A stretch of 57,126 nt of DNA from Nocardia seriolae NBRC 15557 (GTDB lineage: Bacteria > Actinomycetota > Actinomycetes > Mycobacteriales > Mycobacteriaceae). Positions 20,125-28,911 of this stretch are shown here, one piece after another. A program made the translations under genes and the position numbers. The first letter of the stretch is position 1; each line of letters opens with the position of its first letter. Below the pieces are notes generated by a model. The model searched no databases, was not told the DNA's origin, and was given only the letters and a program-made list of their open reading frames with translations. The stretch lies in NCBI RefSeq assembly GCF_007990715.1, contig NZ_BJWY01000031.1:1-57126 (forward strand), written 5' to 3'.

Positions 20125-20610
20125 CTACTCGTCGGCATCGCCGCGGTCGGTTCGGCCGGGCGAATTCGTGTACCAGTCCCAGCAGGTCGTATTGACGTAC
20201 CAGTCCCAGGTCTTGCCCGCGCGCTCGGGCACGTCGCCGGGCCCCGTCGTCGCGCGGCCGCGCTCGGCGTAGGGGGCGACGGTGACGACGACGCGCTTGC
20301 GCCCGGCGTGGTCGGCGGGTCGCTCGGCGGGGGTGCCGGTCGCCGGGTCGTGCGGGCCCTCCGGGCCCGGTTGCGCTTCGCCGGGCAGGAATTCGCCGGT
20401 GTCGGTGCGGGCGGGCTGGGTCGGCTGCTCGGCGGCGGGGCGGTTGGGCGTACCCCATTTGCCGAGGCGGGCCTTGCCCGGTGCGCGGCGCGGGCGCAGG
20501 TTCGACGGTTGGGGCAGGCCGGTGCGCCAGACGATCCGGGCGCGCAGCATCTTCCGGACTGGTTGGGCCACATATGACTTCGCGTCGCTGCGCGAATGAC
20601 GGTCGCTCAC
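20125..20610 (-). CDS. Low-complexity protein coupled to mnmA
   Basis: A 161-residue protein starting at GTG 20610 and overlapping the mnmA stop by 4 bp (GTGA), which supports it as a real translated gene. The first ~55 residues are very basic, the centre is rich in Pro, Gly and Ala, and the C-terminus carries two tandem aromatic units (WDWYVNTT and WDWYTNSP) followed by an acidic end. No family or catalytic motif is recognised, and no signal peptide or membrane helix is seen. The role may relate to tRNA thiolation only by context. 19970-20124 upstream of the next gene holds no recognisable feature. Confidence 0.6.
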   Translation of the reverse strand: MSDRHSRSDAKSYVAQPVRKMLRARIVWRTGLPQPSNLRPRRAPGKARLGKWGTPNRPAAEQPTQPARTDTGEFLPGEAQPGPEGPHDPATGTPAERPADHAGRKRVVVTVAPYAERGRATTGPGDVPERAGKTWDWYVNTTCWDWYTNSPGRTDRGDADE

Positions 20611-21728
20611 CGGGCGGTATCCGAGACCAGTTCGCTTGCGTACATATGGGGTTCGCGTTCGGTGCCGCTGATGGTGCCGCTGCCCAGCACCTCGTCACCC
20701 GCCACGTCGGGGCGGTAGAGGACCACGGCCTGGCCGCGGGCCACACCGGTCAGCGGTTCACGCAGGCGGACCACCAGGCCGCCGTCCACGGCCTCGGCGA
20801 CCGCGGGCGCGGTGCCGCCGTGGGCACGCACCTGGGCCACGCATTCGACAGGGCCGGAAGGGATTTCGCCCGAGGTCCAGATGGCGCGCTCGGCCAGTAC
20901 CGTCCACACCTCGAGGTCCTTGGCCGAACCCACCCGCACGATGCCCGAGTCCGGGTCGATGTCGGTCACGTAGCGCGGCTTGCCGTCGGCGGCCGGGCCC
21001 GGCAGGCCCAAGCCCTTGCGCTGGCCGATGGTGAAGCCGTGCACGCCTTCGTGATCGGCGAGCTTGGTGCCGTCGGCGTCGAGCACCGCGCCCGGGCGGA
21101 TGCCGATCTTCGCGCCGAGGAAGGCCTGGGTGTCGCCGGAGGGAATGAAGCAGATGTCGTGGCTGTCGGGCTTGTTGGCCACCGCCAGCCCGCGCTCGGC
21201 GGCCTCGGCGCGGATCTGCGGCTTGGGGGTGTCGCCGACCGGGAACATGGCCCGCGAAAGCTGTTCGGGGGTGAGCACGGCCAGCACGTAGGACTGGTCC
21301 TTGTCGGCGTCCACGGCGCGGCGCAGCACGCCGTCCTCGAGGCGCGCGTAGTGCCCGGTGACCACGGCGTCGAAGCCCAGCGCCACCGCGCGGTCGGCCA
21401 GCGCCGAGAACTTGATCTTCTCGTTGCAGCGCAGGCACGGGTTGGGGGTCTCACCGGCGGCGTAGGCGGCGACGAAGTCGTCGATCACGTCCTCCTTGAA
21501 CCGGTCCGCGAAATCCCAGACGTAGAACGGGATTCCGAGCACGTCGGCGGCGCGCCGGGCATCGCCGGAATCCTCCTTGGAGCAGCAGCCCCGCGATCCG
21601 GTGCGTAGCGTGCCCGGATTCGCCGACAGCGCCAGGTGCACGCCGACCACCTCGTGGCCGGCGTCCACGGCGCGGGCGGCCGCCACGGCGGAATCCACGC
21701 CACCACTCATCGCGGCAAGTACTCGCAT
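20607..21728 (-). CDS. mnmA: tRNA-specific 2-thiouridylase
   Basis: MnmA (TrmU), 373 residues, which thiolates U34 of Lys, Glu and Gln tRNAs. The PP-loop ATP motif SGGVDSAV is at 9-16, the nucleophilic Cys is in [14 protein letters not shown] and the second catalytic Cys in [15 protein letters not shown]. The C-terminal beta-barrel ends near [11 protein letters not shown]. It starts immediately after the cysteine desulfurase stop (21729), the expected sulfur donor, and overlaps the next gene by 4 bp. ATG start at 21728. Confidence 0.98.
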   Translation of the reverse strand: MRVLAAMSGGVDSAVAAARAVDAGHEVVGVHLALSANPGTLRTGSRGCCSKEDSGDARRAADVLGIPFYVWDFADRFKEDVIDDFVAAYAAGETPNPCLRCNEKIKFSALADRAVALGFDAVVTGHYARLEDGVLRRAVDADKDQSYVLAVLTPEQLSRAMFPVGDTPKPQIRAEAAERGLAVANKPDSHDICFIPSGDTQAFLGAKIGIRPGAVLDADGTKLADHEGVHGFTIGQRKGLGLPGPAADGKPRYVTDIDPDSGIVRVGSAKDLEVWTVLAERAIWTSGEIPSGPVECVAQVRAHGGTAPAVAEAVDGGLVVRLREPLTGVARGQAVVLYRPDVAGDEVLGSGTISGTEREPHMYASELVSDTAR

Positions 21729-22970
21729 CTAGAAGCCTCCCTTCGCTCCGGCCAGTCCGGCCGCCTTCGCCCGTTCCACCACCTGCGGCAGCGCGGCCAG
21801 CAGGGCATCGATATCGGCGTCGGTCGAGTTGTGTCCCAATGAGAATCGCAACGATCCGCGGGCCAGCGCCGGTTCCACACCCATGGCCAGCAGGACATGG
21901 GAGGGTCCGGCCACACCGGCATTGCACGCGGATCCGGTCGAGCATTCGATCCCGGCGGCGTCGAGCAGCATGAGCAGTGAGTCGCCCTCGCAGCCGGGGA
22001 AGGTGAAGTGGACGTTGCCCGGCATGCGGCGCTCGCCGGACGCGCGATCGAGCATCGGGTCCGGGCCGTTGAGCACCGCGTCCGGCACGACGGCGCGCAC
22101 GCCTTCGATGAGCCGATCGCGCAGCTTCTCCAATTCCACCGTGCGGACGGTCAATCCGGCCACCGTCTCGCGGATCGCGGCGGCCAGCCCGGCCGCCGCG
22201 GGCACGTCCGAGGTGCCCGAGCGCAGGTCCCGCTCGTGCCCGCCGCCGTGCAGCAGCGGCACCGCCGGCACCTGCCGGCCCAGCAGCAGCACCCCGGCCC
22301 CGTGCGGCCCGCCGACCTTGTGGCCCGCGAAAGAGGCCGCGGCCAAACCGCTCCGGGCGAAATCGATCGGCAGCTGCGCGGCGGCCTGCACCGCGTCCGA
22401 ATGCATGGGCACGTCGAATTCCTGTGCCACCGCGGCCAATTCCTCGATCGGCTGGATCGTCCCGACCTCGTTGTTGGCCCACATGACACTCACCAGCGCC
22501 GTCTCGTCGGCGTATTCGGCCAGCGCCTCGCGCAGCGTGCGCGGCGAGACGACGCCCTCGTCGTCACACTCCAGCCACGTGATCCGCGCGCCCTCGTGCT
22601 GTTCGAGCCACTCCACGGTGTCGAGCACCGCGTGATGCTCCACCGAACTCACCAGAATCCGGTTCCGCTTCGGATCGCCGTCACGCCGAGCCCAATAGAT
22701 CCCCTTGACGGCGAGATTGTCACTCTCGGTCCCACCCGAGGTGAAGATCACCTCCGAGGGCCGCGCCCCCAGCCCCGCCGCGATCGACTCCCGAGCCTCC
22801 TCGAGCAACCGCCGCGCCGCCCGCCCCGACCCGTGCAACGACGACGCATTCCCCGTCATCCCCAGCGCAGCACACATCGCCTCGACCGCGACCGGGAACA
22901 TGGGTGCAGTGGCCGCGTGATCGAGGTAGACCGTCTGGGCACCGACCGGACCCGGGAAAGCCGACTTCAT
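21729..22970 (-). CDS. iscS: Cysteine desulfurase (IscS/NifS family)
   Basis: A 413-residue PLP enzyme when begun at ATG 22970. It takes sulfur from cysteine and passes it to acceptors such as MnmA, encoded directly downstream. The PLP-binding Lys is in [12 protein letters not shown], the His/Asp of the cofactor site in SSVEHHAVL and SDAVQ, and the catalytic loop Cys in [13 protein letters not shown]-terminal [11 protein letters not shown] is the usual family beginning and fixes the start; the longer open frame to 23117 is not needed. Matches iscS-mnmA of M. tuberculosis. 22971-23192 upstream shows no gene. Confidence 0.96.
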   Translation of the reverse strand: MKSAFPGPVGAQTVYLDHAATAPMFPVAVEAMCAALGMTGNASSLHGSGRAARRLLEEARESIAAGLGARPSEVIFTSGGTESDNLAVKGIYWARRDGDPKRNRILVSSVEHHAVLDTVEWLEQHEGARITWLECDDEGVVSPRTLREALAEYADETALVSVMWANNEVGTIQPIEELAAVAQEFDVPMHSDAVQAAAQLPIDFARSGLAAASFAGHKVGGPHGAGVLLLGRQVPAVPLLHGGGHERDLRSGTSDVPAAAGLAAAIRETVAGLTVRTVELEKLRDRLIEGVRAVVPDAVLNGPDPMLDRASGERRMPGNVHFTFPGCEGDSLLMLLDAAGIECSTGSACNAGVAGPSHVLLAMGVEPALARGSLRFSLGHNSTDADIDALLAALPQVVERAKAAGLAGAKGGF

Positions 22971-23192
22971 GACCACTGAAGGATAGCCGCCGCCGAGACG
23001 ATATTCCCGCCATACCCACGCCAAGTCACGCACCCACCGTCCCACACGCCGTACCCGGCCGCGCATCCGCACCGCGGCCTCCGTTCCCGGTGATGTCGAG
23101 CCCATCCCCGAACCCACGATTTCGCTGCCGCTCGTAGCACGAATCCGGGGCCGGACGGTTCACCCGAACTCCGTTGTGCCCGCACCGGGCGT

Positions 23193-23443
23193 TCAGCGGG
23201 CTCTACGGTCCCGCGGGTTCGATGCCGTCAGCGCCGACCATTTGTCGAGGAGCGCGGCGGCCGCGCCGCTGTCGACTGCGGTCGCGGCACGCTCGATGCC
23301 CGCCGCGATCGCCATGTGCCGATCGCCGAGCACGGTCAGATTCAACGATGCCGCCGCACCGTCGAACGCGCGCATGACGGCCACCAGAGTCTCCGGCCAC
23401 CGCGAGGGATCCACCGCGGCGTCATAGATCGACGCCACCAGGC
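23193..23443 (-). pseudogene. Fragment resembling the N-terminus of a LuxR-family regulator
   Basis: About 83 codons on the minus strand read LVASIYDAAVDPSRWPETL, then MRAFDGAAASLNLTVLGDRH. This is the kind of N-terminal segment seen in some LuxR-type regulators. No helix-turn-helix follows: the frame ends at 23193 after SALTASNPRDRRAR. A GTG at 23438 could start it, but no RBS is visible. On the other side it abuts a fragment on the plus strand at about 23450. It is judged a remnant, and the family assignment is tentative. Confidence 0.5.
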
Positions 23444-23453
23444 CGGAATCGCG

Positions 23454-23864
23454 GGGTCCTGGGACACCATGGCCTTCATCAAGGACGTCGGCCACGGCGA
23501 CCTGTCGAACTACGTGACCGGCTACGGCATGCTCACCAACGGCCAGTACTTCCACAAGGCCGACATCCCCGACGCCCAGGGCAGCGACCTGATCGCGACC
23601 GCCGACTCGCTGATGCCGCGAGTCGAGTCCTTCTCCGGCGACACCTACCAGATCGCCACCATGATCGACGGCACCGTCGGCCCGGTCCGCAACACCGGCG
23701 ACTCCCCCCACTGGGACATGGTCGCCCGCACCGCCGACAGCCTCTTCTTCTACAAAACCGATGGCACCGCCTGGATCTCGACCCTCTCCGGTGGCAACTA
23801 CGCCAATGTGGGCCCGCTCCCCGGAGTCTCCTCCGGCTGGACCCTCATCGAAGGCGCACTCTGA
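23454..23864 (+). pseudogene. C-terminal fragment of an FG-GAP/propeller-like protein
   Basis: The plus-strand frame reads GSWDTMAFIKDVGHGDLSNY, then LFFYKTDGTAWISTL and VSSGWTLIEGAL. The last pattern (FFY...DGTA..., GW..I.G) looks like one blade of an FG-GAP or PLL-type lectin propeller. An ATG at 23469 could start a 131-residue protein with no signal peptide, whereas such proteins are normally secreted and longer. Its 5' part is therefore presumed lost at the junction with the minus-strand fragment near 23450. Confidence 0.5.
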
Positions 23865-23911
23865 ACCACGGATCCACCGCAACACTCGTAGTGGAGGGAG
23901 TCGCGGTGGGG

Positions 23912-24583
23912 TTATGTCACCGAGTCCAGGGAGGAGAAGACCACGACGTTGGATTCGTAGCTCTTGGCGGCCTGGTCGAAGTTGCCGCCGCAGGTGACCA
24001 CCTGGAGGGTCGCGCCGCCTCGGGGACCGAAGACGAGTTGGTCCGGGAACTGGGACTTGAGGTACATGCGGACGTCGGTGACCTTGAAGTGGGCGGTTTT
24101 TCCGTCGGCCCGGGTTACGTCGATGACGTCGTTGGGCTTGACCTTCCTGAGGGAGAAGAAGATGCCTTCACCCTTGTAGGAGTCGACGTGGCCGAGGATG
24201 ACGGCCGAGCCCTGTTCGCCCGGGGCGGGGCCCTTCTGGTACCAGCCCGCCTGCTGGTAGTCGGCGGGGACCTGGACGGTGCCGTCGGTATTGAGGCCCA
24301 CCGAGATCAGCGAGCCCGACGCCTTGATCGAGGAGATGATGAACGACGTCGGGGTGGAGCGGCTGATCGCCGGGGCGGTCTTCACCGCGGCGGGGGTCGC
24401 CGCCGCGGTCGTCGTCGATGCCGACGGGGTGCTGCTGGAAGAACAGCCCGAGACCAGCGGCGCGACGATCGTCACGGCGGCCAGCGCACCTGTCAGGGCA
24501 CGACGGAAACTCCGGGCGCGCCGGATGTTTCGAGCGCCCGGGGTGTTCCGGGCGTTCGGAGTGTTTCGGGGCAGTGCGATCAC
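23912..24583 (-). CDS. Class F-type sortase with a lipobox
   Basis: A 223-residue sortase. The N-terminus is basic, then hydrophobic, and ends in a lipobox (APLVSGC) followed by a Ser/Thr-rich linker, so it is inferred to be a lipid-anchored extracytoplasmic enzyme. The catalytic His is in VILGHVDSYKGEGIFFSL, the Cys in LQVVTCGGNFD, and the Arg is expected in the C-terminal region (a Lys-Ser-Tyr segment is seen; the Arg is not clear). GTG 24583 overlaps the stop of the Gly-rich repeat gene (24580-24582), so the two are translationally coupled. Sortases cleave an LPxTG-like motif and attach the protein to an amine; the coupled protein is the obvious candidate substrate. Confidence 0.9.
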   Translation of the reverse strand: MIALPRNTPNARNTPGARNIRRARSFRRALTGALAAVTIVAPLVSGCSSSSTPSASTTTAAATPAAVKTAPAISRSTPTSFIISSIKASGSLISVGLNTDGTVQVPADYQQAGWYQKGPAPGEQGSAVILGHVDSYKGEGIFFSLRKVKPNDVIDVTRADGKTAHFKVTDVRMYLKSQFPDQLVFGPRGGATLQVVTCGGNFDQAAKSYESNVVVFSSLDSVT

Positions 24584-25606
24584 CGGGCACTCACCGCGTG
24601 CGCCATGCCGCCCGCGCCGGTTTCCGGTGCGCCCTTGGGGATCACGTAGCCGCCCGCCGGGACCTGGTCGGTGACCGCGGTGCCGCCGGGGATGCCGGTG
24701 GTCGCGCCCACGGGAATCGCCATGCCCTGCACCGTGTCCGCACCGGCCGCACCGGCTCCGGCGGTCACCAGGTCGATGCCGCCCAGGCCACCGCCCGCCA
24801 CGCCGCCGCCGATATTGGTGTTCCCGCCGACCTCGACACCGCCGCCGACGTTCCCGCCGGTCTGCACGCCGCCACCGACCTGTACGCCACCCCCGAGGTT
24901 CCCGCCGGTCTGCACGCCGCCGCCGACCTGGGCGCCGCCCCCGGCGTTGCCGCCGACCTGCACGCCGCCACCGGTCTGGACGCCACCCCCGGCGTTGCCA
25001 CCGACCTGGACATCGCCACCGGTCTGCGCACCGCCGCCGACATTGCCACCGAACTGCACATCGCCACCGGTCTGCACGCCACCCCCGGCATTGCCACCGA
25101 CCTGGACACCGCCGCCGGTGTTGGCCCCGCCCTGGGCGTCCCCGCCGACCTGCACGCCGCCACCGACGTTGCCGCCGGTCTGCACGCCGCCGCCGACCTG
25201 CACGCCGCCCCCGGTATTCGCTCCGGTCTGCGCGTCCCCGCCGACCTGCACGCCACCCCCGGCATTGCCGCCGGTCTGCACGCAACCGCCGACCTGGGCG
25301 CCGCCCCCGGCGTTGCCGCCGACCTGGACACCGCCACCGGTCTGCACGCCACCCCCGGCATTGCCGCCGACCTGCACGCCGCCGCCGGTATTGCCCGGCT
25401 GCGCCGACGCGCCGACATTGCCGCCGCCTCCGGCCTGCACGTCCACACCCACCTTGACTCCCCCCGTCACCGACGCCCACATCGACGCCCAGACCGACAC
25501 CCGGGCCGGGGGTCGTGGTCGGGGTGGGGTCGGCCGAGGCCGACGACACGCATAGCGCAACGGCGGCCGCGGCGAGCGCGGCAGCCGTGAATGTCCTTGC
25601 CGACAT
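24580..25606 (-). pseudogene. Signal-peptide Gly-rich repeat protein, frameshifted in a C6 tract
   Basis: From ATG 25606 a clean signal peptide is read (AAALAAAAVALCVSSASA). After ~48 codons this frame is lost at the six-C run 25460-25465. Removing one C joins it to the frame ending at 24580, which carries about 250 residues of repeats such as GGGVQVGGNAGGGVQTGG and a C-terminus VIPKGAPETGAGG near the stop. APETG resembles a sortase motif, but no hydrophobic segment or basic tail follows, so sorting by the usual route is doubtful. Alone, the long frame lacks a signal peptide. It is coupled to the sortase gene. This may be a true frameshift, a phase-variable tract or a sequencing error. Confidence 0.75.
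24830..25400. repeat. Imperfect tandem repeats in the Gly-rich gene
   Basis: A stretch of about 570 bp is built from imperfect units of about 18 and 30 bp that alternate to give an approximate 48-bp period. It encodes alternating VQVGG and VQTGG segments separated by NAGGG-like linkers. The composition is strongly G/C asymmetric between strands. Confidence 0.8.
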
Positions 25607-25784
25607 TATGAATTCGCTTCCAGAAGTTCTTGTTCGATGCCTTTCCGTCGATCGGACCGGCCGGTGTGTTACCCCGTATAGCCCGGATTCCGAAAGTTAG
25701 CGGCAATCCAGGAGGATTCGAGACTGGACGCCTGCGCAACTCCCTAATCCCCGCCCGCGACCCCCTAACGGAATGTGAGTCGAG

Positions 25785-25801
25785 ATACCCCCGAGGGGTT
25801 C
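25785..25801 (+). promoter_or_regulatory. Candidate CsoR/RicR-type copper operator
   Basis: ATACCCCCGAGGGGTTC is a near-palindrome with TACCCC and GGGGTT arms, like the G-tract palindromes (TACCC...GGGTA) bound by copper sensors of the CsoR/RicR family. It ends 27 bp upstream of the first gene of a copper-related pair, a position suited to repression. No csoR or ricR gene is in the window. Confidence 0.65.
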
Positions 25802-25828
25802 CTGTTCTGGTGGGGAGCGAACGGGGTT

Positions 25829-26266
25829 ATGCTGGCAGACGTGGCCGACCAGCGCCTTTCCCAGCGAGCCTCCGGAGCTGTCCGGTGGCTCGGGGTGCTG
25901 GCGCTGCTGGTCGGGATCGCGGCCATGCACGCCGGGGCGTTCTCCGTCGCCACGGGTGCCGCCCACGACATGGGTGGCCCGGCGCACGTGATGGCGGCGC
26001 CGATGGCGATGCCCCAGGACGCCGTCACCCCCGCGCACGCCGCGGCCATGAACGAGCACCCCGCCCCGATCCACGTGCGGCACGCGTGCGAGGTCTTCAC
26101 CCTCGCCGCGGTCGCCTTCGCCATCGGGCTGGTACTGCTGGGCTGGCTCAGCCGCCCGGCCGACATCGGTCTCCCGGCCAGCCGCGATTCCCGACCGGCA
26201 CACCGGGAACGACCACCGCCCTGGACCTTCCCGTCACTCTCACAACTCTCGATTCTCCGCATCTGA
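25829..26266 (+). CDS. Small two-helix membrane protein with His/Met-rich loop
   Basis: A 145-residue protein with two hydrophobic helices (residues ~18-37 and ~90-109) joined by an extracytoplasmic-type loop rich in His and Met (HDMGGPAHVMAAPMAMPQ, HAAAMNEHPAPIHVRHACE). It resembles DUF6153-like actinobacterial proteins. Placed 107 bp before a multicopper oxidase and just behind a copper-type operator, it is inferred to bind or deliver copper outside the membrane, comparable in position to LpqS near MmcO in M. tuberculosis. Start at ATG 25829; GTG 25841 is an alternative. Confidence 0.75.
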   Translation: MLADVADQRLSQRASGAVRWLGVLALLVGIAAMHAGAFSVATGAAHDMGGPAHVMAAPMAMPQDAVTPAHAAAMNEHPAPIHVRHACEVFTLAAVAFAIGLVLLGWLSRPADIGLPASRDSRPAHRERPPPWTFPSLSQLSILRI

Positions 26267-26372
26267 TGGATCTGCGCGCCAACGCGATTCGCACATCGCG
26301 CTGTGGCTTCGCTGTGCCCGCCCGCTTTCGGTGCGGCGGCTCTCGATCCGTCTCGAATCCAGGAGATATCGC

Positions 26373-27914
26373 ATGTCCCCCAATGCTTTCCCCACCCCGC
26401 TGACCCGGCGCGGCTTCTTCGCGCTCGGCACCGGCCTGGCCACCGCGGTCGCGCTCGCCGCGTGCACCAAGAACGCGCCGGGCGCGGAAAAGCTCGTACA
26501 ACCCGATTCCGACCCGGTCCGCGCCGCCGAGCAGGCCCGCCGTATCGCGGGCGCGGCCACCCGCGAGGTGACGCTGCGCGCCGAGCCCACGACCGTGGAC
26601 CTCGGCGGCGTCCAGGTACCGACCTGGACCTACGGTGGCGCGCTGCCCGGCAAGGAGATTCGGCTGGCCAAGGGTGAGGTGCTGCGCGCCGATCTCACCA
26701 ATGCCCTGCCCGCGCCCACCACCGTGCACTGGCACGGTCTCGCCCTGCGCAACGACATGGACGGCGCGCCCGGGGTGACCCAGCCCGCGGTCGCGCCCGG
26801 CGGCAGCTTCCGCTACGAGTTCACCGTGCCCGATGCCGGCACCTACTTCTTCCATCCGCACGTCGGCCTGCAACTCGACCGCGGCCTGTACGCCCCGCTG
26901 ATCGTCGAGGACCCCGCCGACGGCAGGGACTACGGCCTGGAAGCCGTTGTGGTGCTCGACGACTGGCTCGACGGCGTGAACGGCCGCGATCCCGACCAGC
27001 AGCTGCGCAAGCTCCAGGAGCGGGGCACGTCCGGGATGGGCATGGGCGGCATGGACATGGGCGGCATGAACCACGGTTCCATGGGCATGGGCGGCGATCC
27101 CGACGCGCCCCTCGGCTCCGACCCCGGCGATGTGAAGGACTACCCCTACTACCTGCTCAACGGCCGGATCGGCACGGACCCGGTGACCTTCACCGGCCGC
27201 CCCGGGCAGCGTCTGCGGCTGCGCATCATCAATGCCGCCTCCGACACCGCCTTCCGGGTGGCCGTCGGCGGCCACAAACTGCGCGTCACCCACGGCGACG
27301 GCTTCCCGGTGCAGCCAGTCACCACCGACAGCCTGGTGCTCGCCATGGGCGAACGCTACGACGCCGTCATCGATCTCGCCGATGGCGTCTTCCCGCTGGT
27401 GGCCTCGGCGGAAGGCAAGACCGGCCAGGCCTTCGCGCTGATCCGCACCGGCGGCGGCACCGCCCCGGCCGCCGATATCCGCCCGGCCGAACTGTCCGCG
27501 CCGCCGCTCACCGGCGACCGGCTGGTCGCGGCCGAGTCGGTGCGACTACCCGCGCGCAAACCCGACCGCACGCTGGACGTGGCGCTCGGCATGGACATGC
27601 ACAGGTACGTCTGGAGCATCAACGGCAAGTCCTACCCGGACCACTCGATGCTGGATGTGGCCGCGGGCGAACGCATCCGGCTCCGCTTCGCCAATCGGAC
27701 GATGATGTTCCACCCGATGCACCTGCACGGCCACACCTTCCAGGTGGTGAACCCGGCCGGCACCGGGGCCCGCAAGGACACCTCCATCGTGGGGCCCATG
27801 CAGACCGTCGAGGCCGACTTCGAAGCGAACAACCCCGGACAGTGGATGGTCCACTGCCACAACGCCTATCACGGCGAGGCAGGGATGATGAGCATCCTGT
27901 CCTACGTGAGCTGA
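26373..27914 (+). CDS. Tat-exported multicopper oxidase (MmcO/CueO type)
   Basis: A 513-residue multicopper oxidase. The N-terminus has a Tat signal (LTRRGFFALGTG) and a lipobox (VALAACT), so it is inferred to be exported folded and lipid-anchored. All four copper motifs are present: HWHG, HPHVG, HPMHLHGH and HCHNAYH. A Met-rich loop (MGMGGMDMGGMNHG) near residue 220 resembles the copper-binding Met-rich inserts of CueO-like enzymes. The likely role is oxidation of Cu(I) to less toxic Cu(II) outside the cell. ATG 26373 follows AGGAG with 7-nt spacing. It is probably co-regulated with the small membrane protein through the 25785 operator. Confidence 0.95.
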   Translation: MSPNAFPTPLTRRGFFALGTGLATAVALAACTKNAPGAEKLVQPDSDPVRAAEQARRIAGAATREVTLRAEPTTVDLGGVQVPTWTYGGALPGKEIRLAKGEVLRADLTNALPAPTTVHWHGLALRNDMDGAPGVTQPAVAPGGSFRYEFTVPDAGTYFFHPHVGLQLDRGLYAPLIVEDPADGRDYGLEAVVVLDDWLDGVNGRDPDQQLRKLQERGTSGMGMGGMDMGGMNHGSMGMGGDPDAPLGSDPGDVKDYPYYLLNGRIGTDPVTFTGRPGQRLRLRIINAASDTAFRVAVGGHKLRVTHGDGFPVQPVTTDSLVLAMGERYDAVIDLADGVFPLVASAEGKTGQAFALIRTGGGTAPAADIRPAELSAPPLTGDRLVAAESVRLPARKPDRTLDVALGMDMHRYVWSINGKSYPDHSMLDVAAGERIRLRFANRTMMFHPMHLHGHTFQVVNPAGTGARKDTSIVGPMQTVEADFEANNPGQWMVHCHNAYHGEAGMMSILSYVS

Positions 27915-27916
27915 GC

Positions 27917-27952
27917 CGTGCGGGCCGCCCGAGGACGGGCGGCCCGCACGGA
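27917..27952. terminator. Bidirectional terminator between mco and plsC-like gene
   Basis: Perfect 16-bp GC-rich stem (CCGTGCGGGCCGCCCG and its complement) with a 4-nt AGGA loop, filling the 43-bp gap between convergent genes. It would serve both strands. Confidence 0.9.
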
Positions 27953-27957
27953 AACCC

Positions 27958-28905
27958 TTATGCGTGAACGGATTCCGTCACCGTGGTGCGGCGCACCGCA
28001 CCGGTGCCGACGGCCTCGAGGTGCTCGCTGCCGTGGATGACATCGGTGAACGCGCGGTTCACGGTGCCGTCCTCGAGCGCCCGCTCGCAGCGGCGAGCCA
28101 GGTCGAAGCGGTCCGTGCCCGGCTGTTCCAGCGGTTGGAGGGTGATCTCGGCGACGACGCCCTTGGCGCGCAGCACCCGCCGGATCGAGTCCGCCAGCGA
28201 GTCGACGCCGACAAAGCCCGGGACGGTGGACAATTCGCCGTCGCGGCCCAGATAGCGCAGGAGCAGCGGCTGCACCGGGGTGTCGGCGTCGATGGCGGCC
28301 TGGAACAGGGCAGGGCGCAGCGTGCCGTGGGCGCGGCCGCACCAGGTGGTGCCCTCCGGGAAGAAGGCGACCCGCTCACCGGCGACGACCCGGCGGGCCA
28401 TGGTGTCGATGACGGCCGGAAGCGCCCGCAGCCGTTCGCGTTCGATGGGGATGACGCGGACCCGCTTGGCGACATCGCCGAGCATCGGCCAGTCGATCAG
28501 GTCGGCGCGGGCCACGAAACCCATGGGCTCCACGGCGGTCAGCGCGATGATGTCGGTCCAGCCGACGTGGCGGGCCACCACCAGCAGTCCGCCTTCGGGC
28601 ACCGCGTCGCCGCGGTTGTCGACCACGCGCACCCGAATTCCGCAGCAGGCCAGCAGGGCTCGCGCATAGCAGCGCTGCAGCCCGGCGCGGCGGCGGCGCG
28701 GGGTGGCCAGGTGGGCGACCGGGAAGCTCAGCAGGACACCGGCGATCCCGGCGACGCGGGCCGCCACGCGCAGCGTGCCCGCCGTGGCGGGAGCATCGAC
28801 ACACGAAGGGCCGCAAGGGCTGTGGGGCATCCAGGCGTGGGCCTCGGCCTGGGCGGGCGGGCAGGACAGCGATCCGGCCTCAGGGGAGAGCAGAGCGGGC
28901 ATCAT
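27958..28905 (-). CDS. Lysophosphatidate-type acyltransferase (PlsC/OlsA-like)
   Basis: A 315-residue acyltransferase. The catalytic HX4D motif is in VARHVGWTD, with FVARADL, VIPIERE and AFFPEGTT as the following family motifs. A hydrophobic segment near residues 45-65 suggests membrane association. It begins 6 bp after the stop of the GNAT-like gene, so they form a tight pair syntenic with Rv3027c-Rv3026c. The pair resembles olsB-olsA of ornithine-lipid synthesis, in which a GNAT acyltransferase makes lyso-ornithine lipid and a PlsC-type enzyme adds the second chain. An ordinary phosphatidic-acid role is the alternative. Confidence 0.88.
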   Translation of the reverse strand: MMPALLSPEAGSLSCPPAQAEAHAWMPHSPCGPSCVDAPATAGTLRVAARVAGIAGVLLSFPVAHLATPRRRRAGLQRCYARALLACCGIRVRVVDNRGDAVPEGGLLVVARHVGWTDIIALTAVEPMGFVARADLIDWPMLGDVAKRVRVIPIERERLRALPAVIDTMARRVVAGERVAFFPEGTTWCGRAHGTLRPALFQAAIDADTPVQPLLLRYLGRDGELSTVPGFVGVDSLADSIRRVLRAKGVVAEITLQPLEQPGTDRFDLARRCERALEDGTVNRAFTDVIHGSEHLEAVGTGAVRRTTVTESVHA

Positions 28906-28911
28906 GGGGCA

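Noticed and set aside
20125..20746. Overlapping minus-strand frames ending at 19962 and 19976
   Set aside because: Same DNA in other frames; only the frame from GTG 20610 has coupling to mnmA.
24830..25400. CRISPR-like regular repeats
   Set aside because: Units are coding, GC-rich and contiguous with no unique spacers, and there are no cas genes.
24671..25555. Plus-strand Pro/Thr/Cys-rich frame (PPPTCTPPP-like repeats)
   Set aside because: Looks like an extensin-type repeat protein, but the opposite strand carries the signal peptide and the coupling to the sortase; the repeat translates in several frames.
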